Positions 17,409-26,233 of a stretch of 64,000 nt of DNA are shown here, piece after piece. Each line of letters opens with the position of its first letter. Position 1 is the first letter of the stretch. The position numbers were made by a program, and so were the translations under genes. The notes under the pieces were generated by a model. It was not told where the DNA came from and made no database searches. It saw nothing but the letters and a program-made list of their open reading frames with translations. Source of the DNA: Stigmatella aurantiaca DW4/3-1 (lineage in GTDB: Bacteria > Myxococcota > Myxococcia > Myxococcales > Myxococcaceae); the NCBI RefSeq assembly GCF_000165485.1, contig NC_014623.1, forward strand, positions 62,001 through 126,000, read 5' to 3'.

Positions 17409-17636
17409 AAAGACCGGGGCAGACGGACACTGTTCCGGCTTCTCCCCATGTCCCTCTGGCTCCTCGATCTCCCGGATGACGCCACCGGGGGACGGGGTCA
17501 GAGCGGTGTCCACGATTTGCTTGTGATGAATCAAAGGGCCAAGTCGTGCCAAGAGTCCGGCTGACATGAAAAGGGCCTGCTCTCCGTCCGTCGGCCGCAG
17601 TCATCAGCCCAGCGGCACAGAGCGGGTAACCCGCAC

Positions 17637-18040
17637 CACACCGCGAGCTACATGCCATCCACACCTTCCCGGGGTACTGATTTGAAGGACACCCTCGAGC
17701 CTCGCACGTGGGCAGGCACACAGGCTGGAGGGGGTGTCCGCGCAGAAAAAACCCTCGGGACACCCGGCCCCCTCGCCAGGTTGACACGGCCGTGAGCACC
17801 AGCCGTCCTGCCCACCGCACAGCAATCCAGGAGCGCACGCATGCTCTTGATCGCCCGGGACCTGGGTACAGCGTTCGCCTTCCTGACGTTCTGCCGCACT
17901 TGCGACATTCCACCGGGTCCTTTTGGGGTCCCTCGCACAGGGCCTTGCGTTCATCCTCTGAGCAAATCCTGCGGCTGATCCCCAACGTATCCTTGTGCAC
18001 AGCCTTGGAAATGCGGCCTTCCTTGCCAAATGACGCTACC
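17637..18040 (-). pseudogene. Frameshifted secreted Cys-rich protein gene
   Basis: Read on the minus strand, Cys-rich coding similarity passes through two frames. First comes CSEDERKALCEGPQKDPVEC (to about 17889), then in another frame CTQVPGDQEHACAPGLLC, WCSRPCQPGEGAGCPEGFFC (about 17879-17735), then back in the first frame PTCEARGC (about 17724-17640). This spacing matches myxobacterial secreted Cys-rich proteins I recall, where the same blocks run in one frame. Two frameshifts and no clear signal peptide mark it as decayed. It occupies most of the otherwise gene-free 17409-18369; I see nothing else supportable in the rest of that gap. Confidence 0.6.
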
Positions 18041-18369
18041 AGAGCGAATCCTGGGGCGTCTACCCGACTCCGTATACGCTGCGCCGGACGCGAGGTAGAA
18101 GGGCTGCTGCATCCAGAGCAACAGGACCCCTCGAAGGGTTTGCGGATGCTCTGGGCTCCCGCTGTAGCCTGGGGCGTCACAGTCCCCGAGGCTTCGTGAC
18201 AGGGAATGTCTCACGCCATGGGAAATCCTCTCCTCGCCGGAGGAGAGGGGCTTCAGGCATGGCGATTGCTTATTGCTCCCACGCATCCCAGACATCACCC
18301 GTGCTCAACCCCTATCGCCACCGGTCCCGCTCCTGGGAATGCCAGGACTGGTTTCACCTCGAGGCTTGA

Positions 18370-19872
18370 ATGGTTCCCACCCTTCACCGGCTCCCATTTC
18401 GCGCCACACTCAGGCTGTTGGCATTGCTCATCGTCTCGTGGACAGGGCTGGCCCACGCGCAAGCCACCTTCGTTGGCGGAACCGCTGACAACTTCGCCCT
18501 GCCCACCGAGCCCGTCAGCCCGAGCGCGGGCCTGCTCACATGGATTGCCAACAACTATGCCTATGCAGGCTCGCGGCCGTATGACCAGACGGGAATCGAC
18601 CGGTACTTCGCCACGACGCTCGCCGGCTTGAAGCGCGCCGGAACCACCTGTGGTGGCACCCTGCGCATCACGGTGCGCAATGGTGATTCCAACGATTCGC
18701 TCAACCTGTGGTTCACCGACGGCAATGGCAACCGCCTGGGCAGCCCCAATCCCATCGCCTGGAGCAATTACTTGAGCAGCCTGGGCGTTCCCCTCAATAC
18801 CACGGGCACCATCGTGCTCGACCTGGCATCGCTCCCCGGCATCATCGACGGGATCAACACCTACGGCTTCCTGGACATCCTCGTTCAGGATGACAGCGCG
18901 GTGGACTCCCTCTCTCTGTCCCTCACGCGTTGCAAGTCGGATGTCTATATCAAGGACAACTTGGCAGACGTGGGGGCAGAGCCCGGCACCTATGGCCCTT
19001 CCGGCATCTGGTCCAGCCCTGACATCCGCGTGTGCCAGACGGCAGGGTGCTCGGGAACGCAGAACCCCCTGTTCGGACAGACCAACTACATCTACGTGAA
19101 GCTGCGCAACACCGGCCCGAACGCGCCGCTGCCCAGCAGCCCCGTCACGGGAACCCTGCACCTGTACCGGACCCTGTCAGGCGGCGGCTCGACCTGGAAT
19201 GGTGACTGGGTTTACATTGGAAGCACCACCGTCACCGTGCCGGGCGCCACGAATGTGAATGACTTCCTGGAAGTCGTGGTGCCATGGAGCAGTGTCCCCG
19301 CCCCGGGCCATTACTGCCTGCTGGCCCGCTGGGATTCACCCACCTCGGACCCCATGACGTTCCCCGAGCTGGTCCCCTCGAACACGGTCGACAACACCAT
19401 CCGCAACAACAACATCGCCTGGCGCAATGTGAACGTGGTGAGACTCACGCCCACGCGCCCCACCGAGGCGTTCGACTTCCGCGTGCGCAACCTCTTGAAG
19501 GACCGGACCAGCCTGGCGGACCTTCAGGTCCGCATCCCCGGCGGGGCTTCCTTCATCAGCCGCGGCCAGGTGCTCCTCCAGTTGGAGCCGGGGCTCTGGC
19601 AGAGCTGGGGCAAGAGGGGGGAGGGCTTCGAGATCATCGGGGAGGGCGTGGTGCGCATCGTGAATCCCAGTGGCGCGCGGCTCGCGGGCCTGCAACTGAC
19701 CCCCGACGGCTCCCAGATCGTGAAGGTCTCCTTCAGCGCCAATGCTGGCGCGGCCCCCGAGCCATTCGAAGTGCAGGTGGTTCAGTACTCCGAGGCCCCA
19801 GCGGCCCCGGGCCGGGTCACCGACGTGGGCGGCGTCACCTACCAGATCACCGTCGGCCCGGACGACAAGTAG
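18370..19872 (+). CDS. Secreted protein of unknown function
   Basis: The 500-residue protein has a signal peptide (RLLALLIVSWTGLAHAQA) and a beta-rich, Gly/Asn/Thr-rich mature region without membrane segments. A Cys-containing N-terminal part (CGGTLRITVRNGDSND) resembles a lectin-like or jelly-roll domain, and the middle (YIYVKLRNTGPNAP...VTGTLHLYRT) resembles extracellular immunoglobulin-like repeats. The start has GAGG at 18361-18364, five bases before the ATG. No catalytic motif is visible. It is likely exported or surface-associated. It could be a structural or adhesion protein. Confidence 0.85.
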   Translation: MVPTLHRLPFRATLRLLALLIVSWTGLAHAQATFVGGTADNFALPTEPVSPSAGLLTWIANNYAYAGSRPYDQTGIDRYFATTLAGLKRAGTTCGGTLRITVRNGDSNDSLNLWFTDGNGNRLGSPNPIAWSNYLSSLGVPLNTTGTIVLDLASLPGIIDGINTYGFLDILVQDDSAVDSLSLSLTRCKSDVYIKDNLADVGAEPGTYGPSGIWSSPDIRVCQTAGCSGTQNPLFGQTNYIYVKLRNTGPNAPLPSSPVTGTLHLYRTLSGGGSTWNGDWVYIGSTTVTVPGATNVNDFLEVVVPWSSVPAPGHYCLLARWDSPTSDPMTFPELVPSNTVDNTIRNNNIAWRNVNVVRLTPTRPTEAFDFRVRNLLKDRTSLADLQVRIPGGASFISRGQVLLQLEPGLWQSWGKRGEGFEIIGEGVVRIVNPSGARLAGLQLTPDGSQIVKVSFSANAGAAPEPFEVQVVQYSEAPAAPGRVTDVGGVTYQITVGPDDK

Positions 19873-19935
19873 GCTGACGGCCCGGCAGGACAAGGGGGGG
19901 AACGGGCTTCCAAGCCTGTTGCCCCCTTCGGCTGT

Positions 19936-20208
19936 TCAGCGCCCCGAGGCGGCCGAGGCCGCGAACTCCTCGGACATGACCGGGTGCACGGGGGGCAGCT
20001 TCCAGCGGTCGACGCTTGGACGCTCCTCCTTCGTTCGGGCAAGCCCTCGCAGTCTTACCCCGAGCACCCCCAGCGCGCCCGCGATCAAGACGGAGGAGAT
20101 GGCCCCGCCCAACCTTCTCCTGCCCAGGAACGCGGGAATGGCCAGAAGGCCCACGAGACTCAGCCAGGGCCTCCTGCCGGACACATCCAATGCAGTCGAA
20201 AGAGCCAT
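19936..20208 (-). CDS. Small membrane protein, hypothetical
   Basis: A possible 90-residue protein with two hydrophobic stretches (WLSLVGLLAIPAFL and GGAISSVLIAGALGVLGV) and a basic RLRGLARTKEERPSVDRW tail. The frame extends upstream to 20271 without a better start. There is no strong ribosome binding site. Coding is plausible because the hydrophobic pattern is coherent, but it could be a chance frame in high-GC DNA. It sits between a convergent secreted-protein gene and the transketolase operon. Confidence 0.45.
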   Translation of the reverse strand: MALSTALDVSGRRPWLSLVGLLAIPAFLGRRRLGGAISSVLIAGALGVLGVRLRGLARTKEERPSVDRWKLPPVHPVMSEEFAASAASGR

Positions 20209-20295
20209 GATGGCCCAAGATGCGAGCGGCCGTGGCGCCCGGGAAGGGGAGCCCTCCCGGGCCGCATGCACGCTCGCTGAGCAGCTTCCGTCCCG

Positions 20296-21186
20296 TCAGG
20301 CGTTGAGGAACGAGGTGATGCGCTCGCGCAAGCCCCGGGCATCCAGGCCATGCGCGGCCTCGTGCTCCTGGGCCGTCCCGTAGCGGCGCAGCTCCGCCCG
20401 GCCCACCCCCACGGACAGGAGGCGATGGGGCAGGTGCGTCAGCGCGGACGTGACGGCATGCGCCGAGGTGCCCTCCAGGAAGGGTTCGACCAGGATGATG
20501 CTGGGCTCGCTCAGGGTGGCCAGCAGGGTCTTGGCGTCGAAGGGGCGCACGGTCGCGGCGTACAGCACGGTGAGGTCCTGCCCCGCCACCGCGCTCAGGA
20601 CGCCATCGAGCATCGGCCCCACGGCGAGGACGGTTCCCCGGCGGCCCCGGCGCACCACCTCGAACCGCCCGGGCACGAGGGAGTGGGGGGCCGCGTTCGT
20701 CTGGAGCGACAACCGCAGGTACACCCGGTCCCGGCCCGGGAGGGCGGCGCGCAGCAGCGTCTCCACTTCCTCGGGGTGACCAGGCACATGCACGGTCCAG
20801 CCGGGCAGTGCGTCCAGCAAGGCGACGTCGCCCGGAGCCTGGTGGGTACGGCCTCCCGCCGCCCAGTCATAGGACGCCCCGATGCTTACCAGCACCGCGC
20901 CCACATCCTGGTGGCACAGGTCGAGTTTGATCTGCTCGTAGGGCCTCTCGATGAGAAACGGCGTGTAGGAATGGACGACCGGCCGCAGCCCCTCGAGGGC
21001 GAGGCCCGCGGCGACGCTGATCATGAGCTGCTCGCGGATGCCCACGTTGATGACGCGACGAGGGTACTGGCGCCGGGCCGGCTCGAAGGCATCGGCGGAG
21101 ATGTCCGCCAGCACGACGGCGAGGCGTGGATCACTCCCGAGCAGGCTCTGGGTGGTGGAGACAAAACGCTCACGCATGGTTTCCAT
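20296..21186 (-). CDS. Transketolase C-terminal (pyrimidine-binding) subunit
   Basis: The 296-residue protein has the transketolase central and C-terminal domains: RFVSTTQSLLGSDPRLAVVLADIS, a NVGIREQLMISVAAGLALEG block (the usual IGI-EQ segment with the glutamate that activates thiamine diphosphate), and a C-terminal Rossmann-like TVLYAATVRPFDAKTLL / IILVEPFLEGT region. It follows the N-terminal subunit by three bases, so the pair makes a split transketolase, as is common in bacteria. It may serve the pentose phosphate pathway or a dedicated sugar pathway. A SoxR-type site upstream suggests redox control. Confidence 0.9.
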   Translation of the reverse strand: METMRERFVSTTQSLLGSDPRLAVVLADISADAFEPARRQYPRRVINVGIREQLMISVAAGLALEGLRPVVHSYTPFLIERPYEQIKLDLCHQDVGAVLVSIGASYDWAAGGRTHQAPGDVALLDALPGWTVHVPGHPEEVETLLRAALPGRDRVYLRLSLQTNAAPHSLVPGRFEVVRRGRRGTVLAVGPMLDGVLSAVAGQDLTVLYAATVRPFDAKTLLATLSEPSIILVEPFLEGTSAHAVTSALTHLPHRLLSVGVGRAELRRYGTAQEHEAAHGLDARGLRERITSFLNA

Positions 21187-21189
21187 GGA

Positions 21190-21885
21190 TCACCCTTTGG
21201 GTTCGACGGTGGCGATAACGGCCTGGGGCCGGCCCCTGCGGGGAAGGCTCAGGGCGCGCGCCAGGGCGGCGTGGTCCCGGCCGCTCACCGTCTCCGCGTG
21301 CCAGCCCTCGGAGGCGAAGCGGCCCGCGAGGCCCCCGGGCCACCCGTGGGAGGCCGACTGGTTGTCGATGACGATGGCGGTGAGCGCGTCCAAACCCATG
21401 CGGCCCGCGACGGCGATCGCCTCGTGGTTGCTGCCCTCGTCCATCTCCGCGTCGCCCAGCAACACGGCCACCCGGGGACGGAAGCGTTCCTGGATGCGCA
21501 AGCCGAGCGCCATGCCCACCGCGATGGGCAGTCCGTGGCCCAGCGAGCCACTCCCCACCTCGACCCCTGGCACCAGCACCCGGTCGGGGTGGTGTCCGAG
21601 CAGGGCGTCATAGGCGCCAAAGCGCGCCAGCTCCTGGAGGGGGAGAAACCCCTTGGCGGCGAGGACGGCGTAATACGCCATCGGCCCGTGCCCTTTCGAG
21701 AGGACGAAGCGGTCCCGCTCGGGGTCATCGAGGCAAGTGGGGGACACCCGCAGAATCTGGTCGTACAGCACCCAGAGCACATCGAGGGTCGAGGTCGCGC
21801 TGGGGGCATGCTTCTCGGCCCCCGTCATCCGCGACAGCAGCCGGCCCAGTTCTTCATAGGGAAGAGACGGTGTGGGAGTTGGCAT
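21190..21885 (-). CDS. Transketolase N-terminal (thiamine diphosphate-binding) subunit
   Basis: The predicted 231-residue protein carries FVLSKGHGPMAYYAVLAAKG, GSLGHGLPIAVGMALG and the diphosphate/Mg motif GDAEMDEGSNHEAIAVAGRMGLDALTAIVIDN, all standard for the N-terminal half of split transketolases. The start at 21885 (MPTPTPSLPYEEL) is preferred; the frame is open to 21900 but the extra residues look like leader DNA. It is divergent from soxR with 52 bases between starts, containing a SoxR-box-like palindrome. Transketolase supports NADPH supply through the pentose phosphate pathway, so a redox regulator would make sense. Confidence 0.92.
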   Translation of the reverse strand: MPTPTPSLPYEELGRLLSRMTGAEKHAPSATSTLDVLWVLYDQILRVSPTCLDDPERDRFVLSKGHGPMAYYAVLAAKGFLPLQELARFGAYDALLGHHPDRVLVPGVEVGSGSLGHGLPIAVGMALGLRIQERFRPRVAVLLGDAEMDEGSNHEAIAVAGRMGLDALTAIVIDNQSASHGWPGGLAGRFASEGWHAETVSGRDHAALARALSLPRRGRPQAVIATVEPKG

Positions 21886-21901
21886 GCCGCAAACATGCAA
21901 G

Positions 21902-21917
21902 TTGAAGTGAACTTCAA
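21902..21917. promoter_or_regulatory. SoxR-box-like palindrome between soxR and transketolase genes
   Basis: TTGAAGT-GA-ACTTCAA is a perfect 7-2-7 dyad in the 52-base divergent control region. SoxR sites are close in layout (a CTCAAGT/ACTTGAG dyad). Since soxR starts 21 bases away, this is very likely its operator. Confidence 0.7.
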
Positions 21918-21937
21918 GTCAACCCATATTCGTGGAA

Positions 21938-22402
21938 ATGAGCACACTGCCCGCGATGATCACCATTGGAGAGCTGGCGGCCCGCAGCGGCATGGCCACC
22001 TCCGCGTTGCGGTTCTACGAGAAGGAGGGCCTCATCCGCGCCGAGCGGACAGGCGGCAACCAGCGCCGGTTTCCTCGCAGCGAGCTGCGGCGTGTCTCGT
22101 TTATCCGCGCGGCGCAGCAGGTGGGGCTGACCCTGGAGGAGATCCGGGAAGCCCTCGCCTCGCTGCCCGGCTCCCGCACGCCGACACAGGCGGACTGGGA
22201 GAAGCTGTCCCACGCCTGGCGCCACCGGCTGGACGATCGGATTGCTCAGTTGGAGCGGCTGCGGGACAAGCTCACCTCGTGCATCGGCTGCGGGTGCCTG
22301 TCCCTGAAGAAGTGCCACCTGTACAACCCGGATGATCAGGCCGCGCTGGGCGGCCCCGGGGCGCGCTATCTCCTGGGGGACACGTCCACGCCGAAGACGT
22401 GA
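21938..22402 (+). CDS. soxR: Redox-sensitive MerR-family activator SoxR
   Basis: The 154-residue protein has a MerR winged helix (ITIGELAARSGMATSALRFYEKEGLI), a dimer helix and the SoxR iron-sulfur motif C-x2-C-x-C-x5-C in SCIGCGCLSLKKCHLYNPDD. These four Cys bind the [2Fe-2S] cluster that senses redox-cycling compounds. The ATG at 21938 is used; a GTG at 21932 and an ATG at 21956 are alternatives. In non-enteric bacteria SoxR often controls redox-drug export or modification genes directly rather than soxS. Here the divergent target is a split transketolase, which is unusual. Confidence 0.95.
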   Translation: MSTLPAMITIGELAARSGMATSALRFYEKEGLIRAERTGGNQRRFPRSELRRVSFIRAAQQVGLTLEEIREALASLPGSRTPTQADWEKLSHAWRHRLDDRIAQLERLRDKLTSCIGCGCLSLKKCHLYNPDDQAALGGPGARYLLGDTSTPKT

Positions 22403-22474
22403 GACGCGGCATCCGTGTACTCCTTGAGGGGTACAGACGCCGGCACGCTCCGGACGCATTCTGTGCTCCGGCCC

Positions 22475-24103
22475 ATGAAAAAGCGTACCGCTCGGATACC
22501 CCCCAAGCCTCCCACCCGGAACTTGACCTTCTTGTTGATCAAAAAGGAGTTCAAGACCTTCGAAGAAGCGCTCAAGGTGCCTTCCCAGTCAGGAGAACCA
22601 ATCCCCGCGGATTGGGGCTTCGAGGGAACGCTCTACACGTTCGAATCACCCGCCAAGAAACCGCGGTGGGTGTCCTTCGTGGAGGAGGGATTCCCAGGGG
22701 GCATTTCCATCTCCCCAGGATCCACCCCGGGCGCGGTCTTGTTCCTCAAGGCGGACTCCCGCCTGTTCGCGCTGACCTTTGGCCAGGGACGGCACCTCCT
22801 CAAAGCCGACGCCCATGAGGTGGACTTCGGTTTGAAGGCCACCCTCAACATGGTCGACGCCGCCAAGCTGCGCAGCCTCGACGTGCGGACGTTCGAAGAT
22901 CTGCCCGTCCACACGCGCAGGCAGGTCAGCCGCAACTCGTCCCTGGACGCATTCACCGTCGACGTCGTCCGGGATCTCCTGGGGGCTGTCACGGGAGAAC
23001 CCCCGGATGAGACCTTCGCCAAGCGGCTCACGGGCCGGGACGCCTTGACCCTGACGGGGCAGGTGGTCTTCTCCGAGCTGGTCAACACGTGCAAAACCCT
23101 CCTCAAGGCCTACAAGAAAGACACCTACAAGGAGCACTTCGCCTGGGTGGACAACATCCGCCTCGTCAAGGACGGTATCCTCCGGAATGAACTCAACACG
23201 GAGCTGCTGAAAACCCTCAACGCACGGGATTTTCATAAAATCCACCTCGCCCCCCCTGAGGTCATCGACTGGACTCAAGCGGGCTTCCGCTATCCGGGGG
23301 AGCGGGAGGGCGTCAGCGAGCCTCACAATGATCTGGACATCGAGGAGTGCATCGAAGCCCTTGCCAAGCGTGAAGGCGTCCCAGCTTCGTCCTTGAAGCT
23401 GACGGTGGATGATCTCAAGAAGGACAAGATCCGCATCGTCTACGAGGATTCCTCCTTCGAGCCCGATCAATGGTCTCTGTACAACTGTCTGGTGGCGGAG
23501 CTGAGCAACAGGGACTCGCTGCACATCCTGTCCGCGGGACAGTGGTTCAAGGTCGAAAAAACCTTTGCCGCCCGGACGCTCGAAGATGCCAAGGGCTTCG
23601 TCAAGGAGCTCAAGGGCTTCCCCAGCGCCCGTCCGGACGAAACAGAGGGGCATTACAATGAGAAGGTGGCCCAGGGCTCCAAGACCTTGGCGCTGCTCGA
23701 CAAGGAACTGCTCAAGAGCAAGGGCGCTCGAACCACGATCGAGCCTTGCGATCTCTTCTCCCACAGTGGCCAGTTCATCCACATCAAGCGGAAGCTCCGC
23801 TCATCTGCCCTCAGCCACCTGTTCGCACAGGGCGCCGTCGCGGCCGAGACCTTCCTCCAGGATGACAGCTTCCGGAAGAAGCTGAAGGCGGTCATTGCCA
23901 AGAAGAGCCCCTCCCTGGCCCCTCTCTTGGACAACCCAATCCCTGGCAACTACGAGATTGTCTTTGCCATCATCACCGCCTCCAAGCGCGAGTGGCCCGA
24001 GGCACTTCCATTCTTCAGCCAGCTCAACTTCGTCCGGAACGCCAAGCGCCTCTCCGGCTACGGCTTCAAGGTCAGCCTTTGCCGGATCGAAGAGAAGCCG
24101 TGA
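22475..24103 (+). CDS. TIGR04141-like (DUF6119) sporadically distributed protein
   Basis: The predicted 542-residue soluble protein resembles the TIGR04141/DUF6119 family as I recall it: an N-terminal NLTFLLIKKEFKTFEEALK strand-helix, GAVLFLKADSRLFALTFGQGRHLL, F.H...LHILSAGQWFKVE and a C-terminal YEIVFAIITA........LPFFSQLNF block. The family occurs patchily, often in mobile or defence-type loci, and its function is not established to my knowledge. The start at 22475 (MKKRTARIPPK) fits the family; a longer frame starts at 22415. No partner gene is apparent: soxR lies upstream and a metallo-hydrolase is convergent. Confidence 0.75.
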   Translation: MKKRTARIPPKPPTRNLTFLLIKKEFKTFEEALKVPSQSGEPIPADWGFEGTLYTFESPAKKPRWVSFVEEGFPGGISISPGSTPGAVLFLKADSRLFALTFGQGRHLLKADAHEVDFGLKATLNMVDAAKLRSLDVRTFEDLPVHTRRQVSRNSSLDAFTVDVVRDLLGAVTGEPPDETFAKRLTGRDALTLTGQVVFSELVNTCKTLLKAYKKDTYKEHFAWVDNIRLVKDGILRNELNTELLKTLNARDFHKIHLAPPEVIDWTQAGFRYPGEREGVSEPHNDLDIEECIEALAKREGVPASSLKLTVDDLKKDKIRIVYEDSSFEPDQWSLYNCLVAELSNRDSLHILSAGQWFKVEKTFAARTLEDAKGFVKELKGFPSARPDETEGHYNEKVAQGSKTLALLDKELLKSKGARTTIEPCDLFSHSGQFIHIKRKLRSSALSHLFAQGAVAAETFLQDDSFRKKLKAVIAKKSPSLAPLLDNPIPGNYEIVFAIITASKREWPEALPFFSQLNFVRNAKRLSGYGFKVSLCRIEEKP

Positions 24104-24110
24104 GCGCCCG

Positions 24111-24884
24111 TCAGTACCAGTTGCGCACACGCACTTCGACCCCCACGTCCGTGCCAACGAGCCGGGTGAACTCCGCCAGATCGCTGCCACGGAAGTGATA
24201 GGGATAGACCACCTTGGGTTTGAACTCGCGCACCGCGTCCGCGGCCTGCGCCACCGTCATGGTGTAGGGCAGGTTCATCGGAATGAACGCCACGCCGATA
24301 TCGCGCAGCGCCCTCATCTCGGGGATGTCCTCCGTATCCCCCGCGATATAGACCCGCGTCTGCCCGAAGGTCAGCACGTAGCCATTGCCACGGCCCTTCT
24401 CGTGGAACTGGAGCCGCTCGGCCGTGAGGTTGTACATCGGGAGCGCCTCGATGGGGATCTCCGCCACGGTTTGCTTCGCGCCGTTCGCGATCACCTGGAC
24501 CGATCCCTGGAGGGAGGCGGGCAGGGCGTCCCGCACCGCTTGGGGCGCCACGATGACCGTCTCCGGCCGTACCAGGGCTGTCAGGGTGGCGGCGCTCAGG
24601 TGATCTCCATGGATGTCGGTCACGAAGATGACATCCGGTGCCGGCAGATCCTGATACAGCGAGGCCTCTCCCACCGGATCAACGTAGAGCGTCTTGCCCG
24701 CCCAATACATGACGAAGGTGGCGTGGTTGACCGGGTGGATGATCAGGTCTCCCCGGGACGTGGAGACGGCATCTCCTGAAATGGGCGCCTCGGGAGGCGG
24801 CGTCTCCTCTTCATCGGACGAGCACGCGGCCATCCACACCGTGAGCGCCACCGCCGTGGCGACGAGCAACCGGATCTGACGCAT
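24111..24884 (-). CDS. Metallo-beta-lactamase-fold lipoprotein hydrolase (UlaG-like)
   Basis: The predicted 257-residue protein starts MRQIRLLVATAVALTVWMAAC, ending in a lipobox, then an acidic Pro linker. The metallo-hydrolase domain has NHATFVMYWAGKTLYVDPV, the metal motif DIHGDHLS (a variant of HxHxDH that keeps HGDH), IAGDTEDIPEM and a C-terminal YPYHFRG His. This layout is that of UlaG-type beta-lactamase-fold proteins. It is probably anchored to a membrane and acts in the periplasm. The substrate is unknown. The start is set 21 bases inside the longest frame to give a clean signal peptide. Confidence 0.88.
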   Translation of the reverse strand: MRQIRLLVATAVALTVWMAACSSDEEETPPPEAPISGDAVSTSRGDLIIHPVNHATFVMYWAGKTLYVDPVGEASLYQDLPAPDVIFVTDIHGDHLSAATLTALVRPETVIVAPQAVRDALPASLQGSVQVIANGAKQTVAEIPIEALPMYNLTAERLQFHEKGRGNGYVLTFGQTRVYIAGDTEDIPEMRALRDIGVAFIPMNLPYTMTVAQAADAVREFKPKVVYPYHFRGSDLAEFTRLVGTDVGVEVRVRNWY

Positions 24885-24917
24885 CTGTTTCTCTCCTTGT
24901 CGCAAACCCTGCCTTGA

Positions 24918-26102
24918 TTACCGCACCGGCACGCGAGGGCGGGAAGGCGCCTCACCGTGGACTTCTTCCAGCGCCTCGGCCACGGCGTCCATCTCCAGGC
25001 CCAGTTGATCCACGCTCTGGCGCAAGCTCGCGCTCGCCACGTCCGCGTTCGCCACGTCCGCCGAGCGCACCCGCAGCACCTGCGTGTAGAGGTGCTCCAG
25101 CGTGTAGTACAGGCGCGTGTGTTCGGCTTCCAGGCGGGCGGCCGAGGTGGCCAACTCCGAACGCTGTTTCCGCTGCTCGTCCACCAGCCGCAGCGCCTTC
25201 TCCAGCCGCTCTTTCACCACGGCGTCCTGCTCGGACGCCACCCGGGCCGCCAGGCCCGTGCGGTCCTGCTCCAGCCGGCGTTCATCCTCGGGAGAGTTCA
25301 GCGAGCGCAACTCGGCCTCGCGGCGCGCCAGCTCGTGGCAGCTCTTGCGCAGCCCCTCCACCGTCTGCTCCGGCTGGTGCACCACGTCCCGCAGCACCCC
25401 TGGGCCCGAGCGCAGCTCCGCCAGCAGCTTGTCGCACAAGGTGTTCACCCGCGCCGTGCGGGGATCCTCGGCCTTTTGGGCGGCCTCGGCCTTGCCGGGC
25501 ACCTTCGGCATCTCCCCGGAGACCTGCTCCGGCAAGGCCTCGGCCGCGCCCTGTCCGAGCCGGGCGCGCTCGCGCTCCCAGACACGGCCCAGGATGCCCG
25601 CCGACCCGCAGGCGATTCCAAAGGCCACGAAGATGAGCCACCACTCTCCCGAGACGAAGGCGGCCCCCGTCAGCACCAGGGCCGTGATCGCGAAGACCCA
25701 TCCCATCACGGGATTGGCCTCCTCCAACTGCCGCTGCCGTTTCAGGGCCCGCGCCCGCTGGCGCTGCTGCTCCCGCTGCATCCGCTTCAGGTCCCTGCGG
25801 CGCAGCCTCTTCTCCGGGTACGAATGGAGCTGGGCTTTCGTCTTCTCCGCCCATTTCTGCTCCACCCCCTTCAACTGCTCCTGCGCCCACCTTTCCACGC
25901 CCGCTGCGTGCCGCTCCGCCCAGGCTTCCCATCCGTGGGTTTGCTGGCGGGCCCATTGTTCCTGCCCCTTTTTCTCCATCTGCTCCCACATCCGCATCCA
26001 CTCGGCGTGGCGCTTCTGGCCCTCGGCCAGGGCCTCCAGCATGCGGCGCAGATGCCTCTGGAGGGGATGTTCAGGCGGTGGGAATGGAGGTTGCGAGGCC
26101 AT
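24918..26102 (-). CDS. Coiled-coil membrane protein with two transmembrane segments
   Basis: The 394-residue protein has a long charged N-terminal helix (about 20-125: W/E/Q/R-rich, e.g. KRHAEWMRMWEQMEKKGQEQW) and two adjacent membrane segments (about 132-172: VMGWVFAITALVLTGAAFVS and WWLIFVAFGIACGSAGIL). A C-terminal coiled coil follows (about 220-380), with repeated E/A/L/R heptads. Both termini should lie on the same side of the membrane. No enzyme motif is visible. A scaffolding or shape role is possible, but I cannot name the family. Confidence 0.82.
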   Translation of the reverse strand: MASQPPFPPPEHPLQRHLRRMLEALAEGQKRHAEWMRMWEQMEKKGQEQWARQQTHGWEAWAERHAAGVERWAQEQLKGVEQKWAEKTKAQLHSYPEKRLRRRDLKRMQREQQRQRARALKRQRQLEEANPVMGWVFAITALVLTGAAFVSGEWWLIFVAFGIACGSAGILGRVWERERARLGQGAAEALPEQVSGEMPKVPGKAEAAQKAEDPRTARVNTLCDKLLAELRSGPGVLRDVVHQPEQTVEGLRKSCHELARREAELRSLNSPEDERRLEQDRTGLAARVASEQDAVVKERLEKALRLVDEQRKQRSELATSAARLEAEHTRLYYTLEHLYTQVLRVRSADVANADVASASLRQSVDQLGLEMDAVAEALEEVHGEAPSRPRVPVR

Positions 26103-26233
26103 GGCAGGGTCCAGGTACAGGCGTCAGCGAGGTACATCCTGCCCACGATTCCGCCTTTCTACCAGCACGCACGGCAAGCCAGGGGCCAAGGGAGGGCCCC
26201 CAACCACGGGCCCCTGCGATGACGCTCTGCACG

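Noticed and set aside
18370-19872. Assignment of this secreted protein to a specific enzyme or adhesin family
   Set aside because: Only general beta-rich extracellular character is visible; no catalytic or binding motif supports a name.
20350-22335. A 661-codon plus-strand frame over the transketolase genes and soxR
   Set aside because: Low-complexity translation, no motifs, and it overlaps three securely identified genes in other frames.
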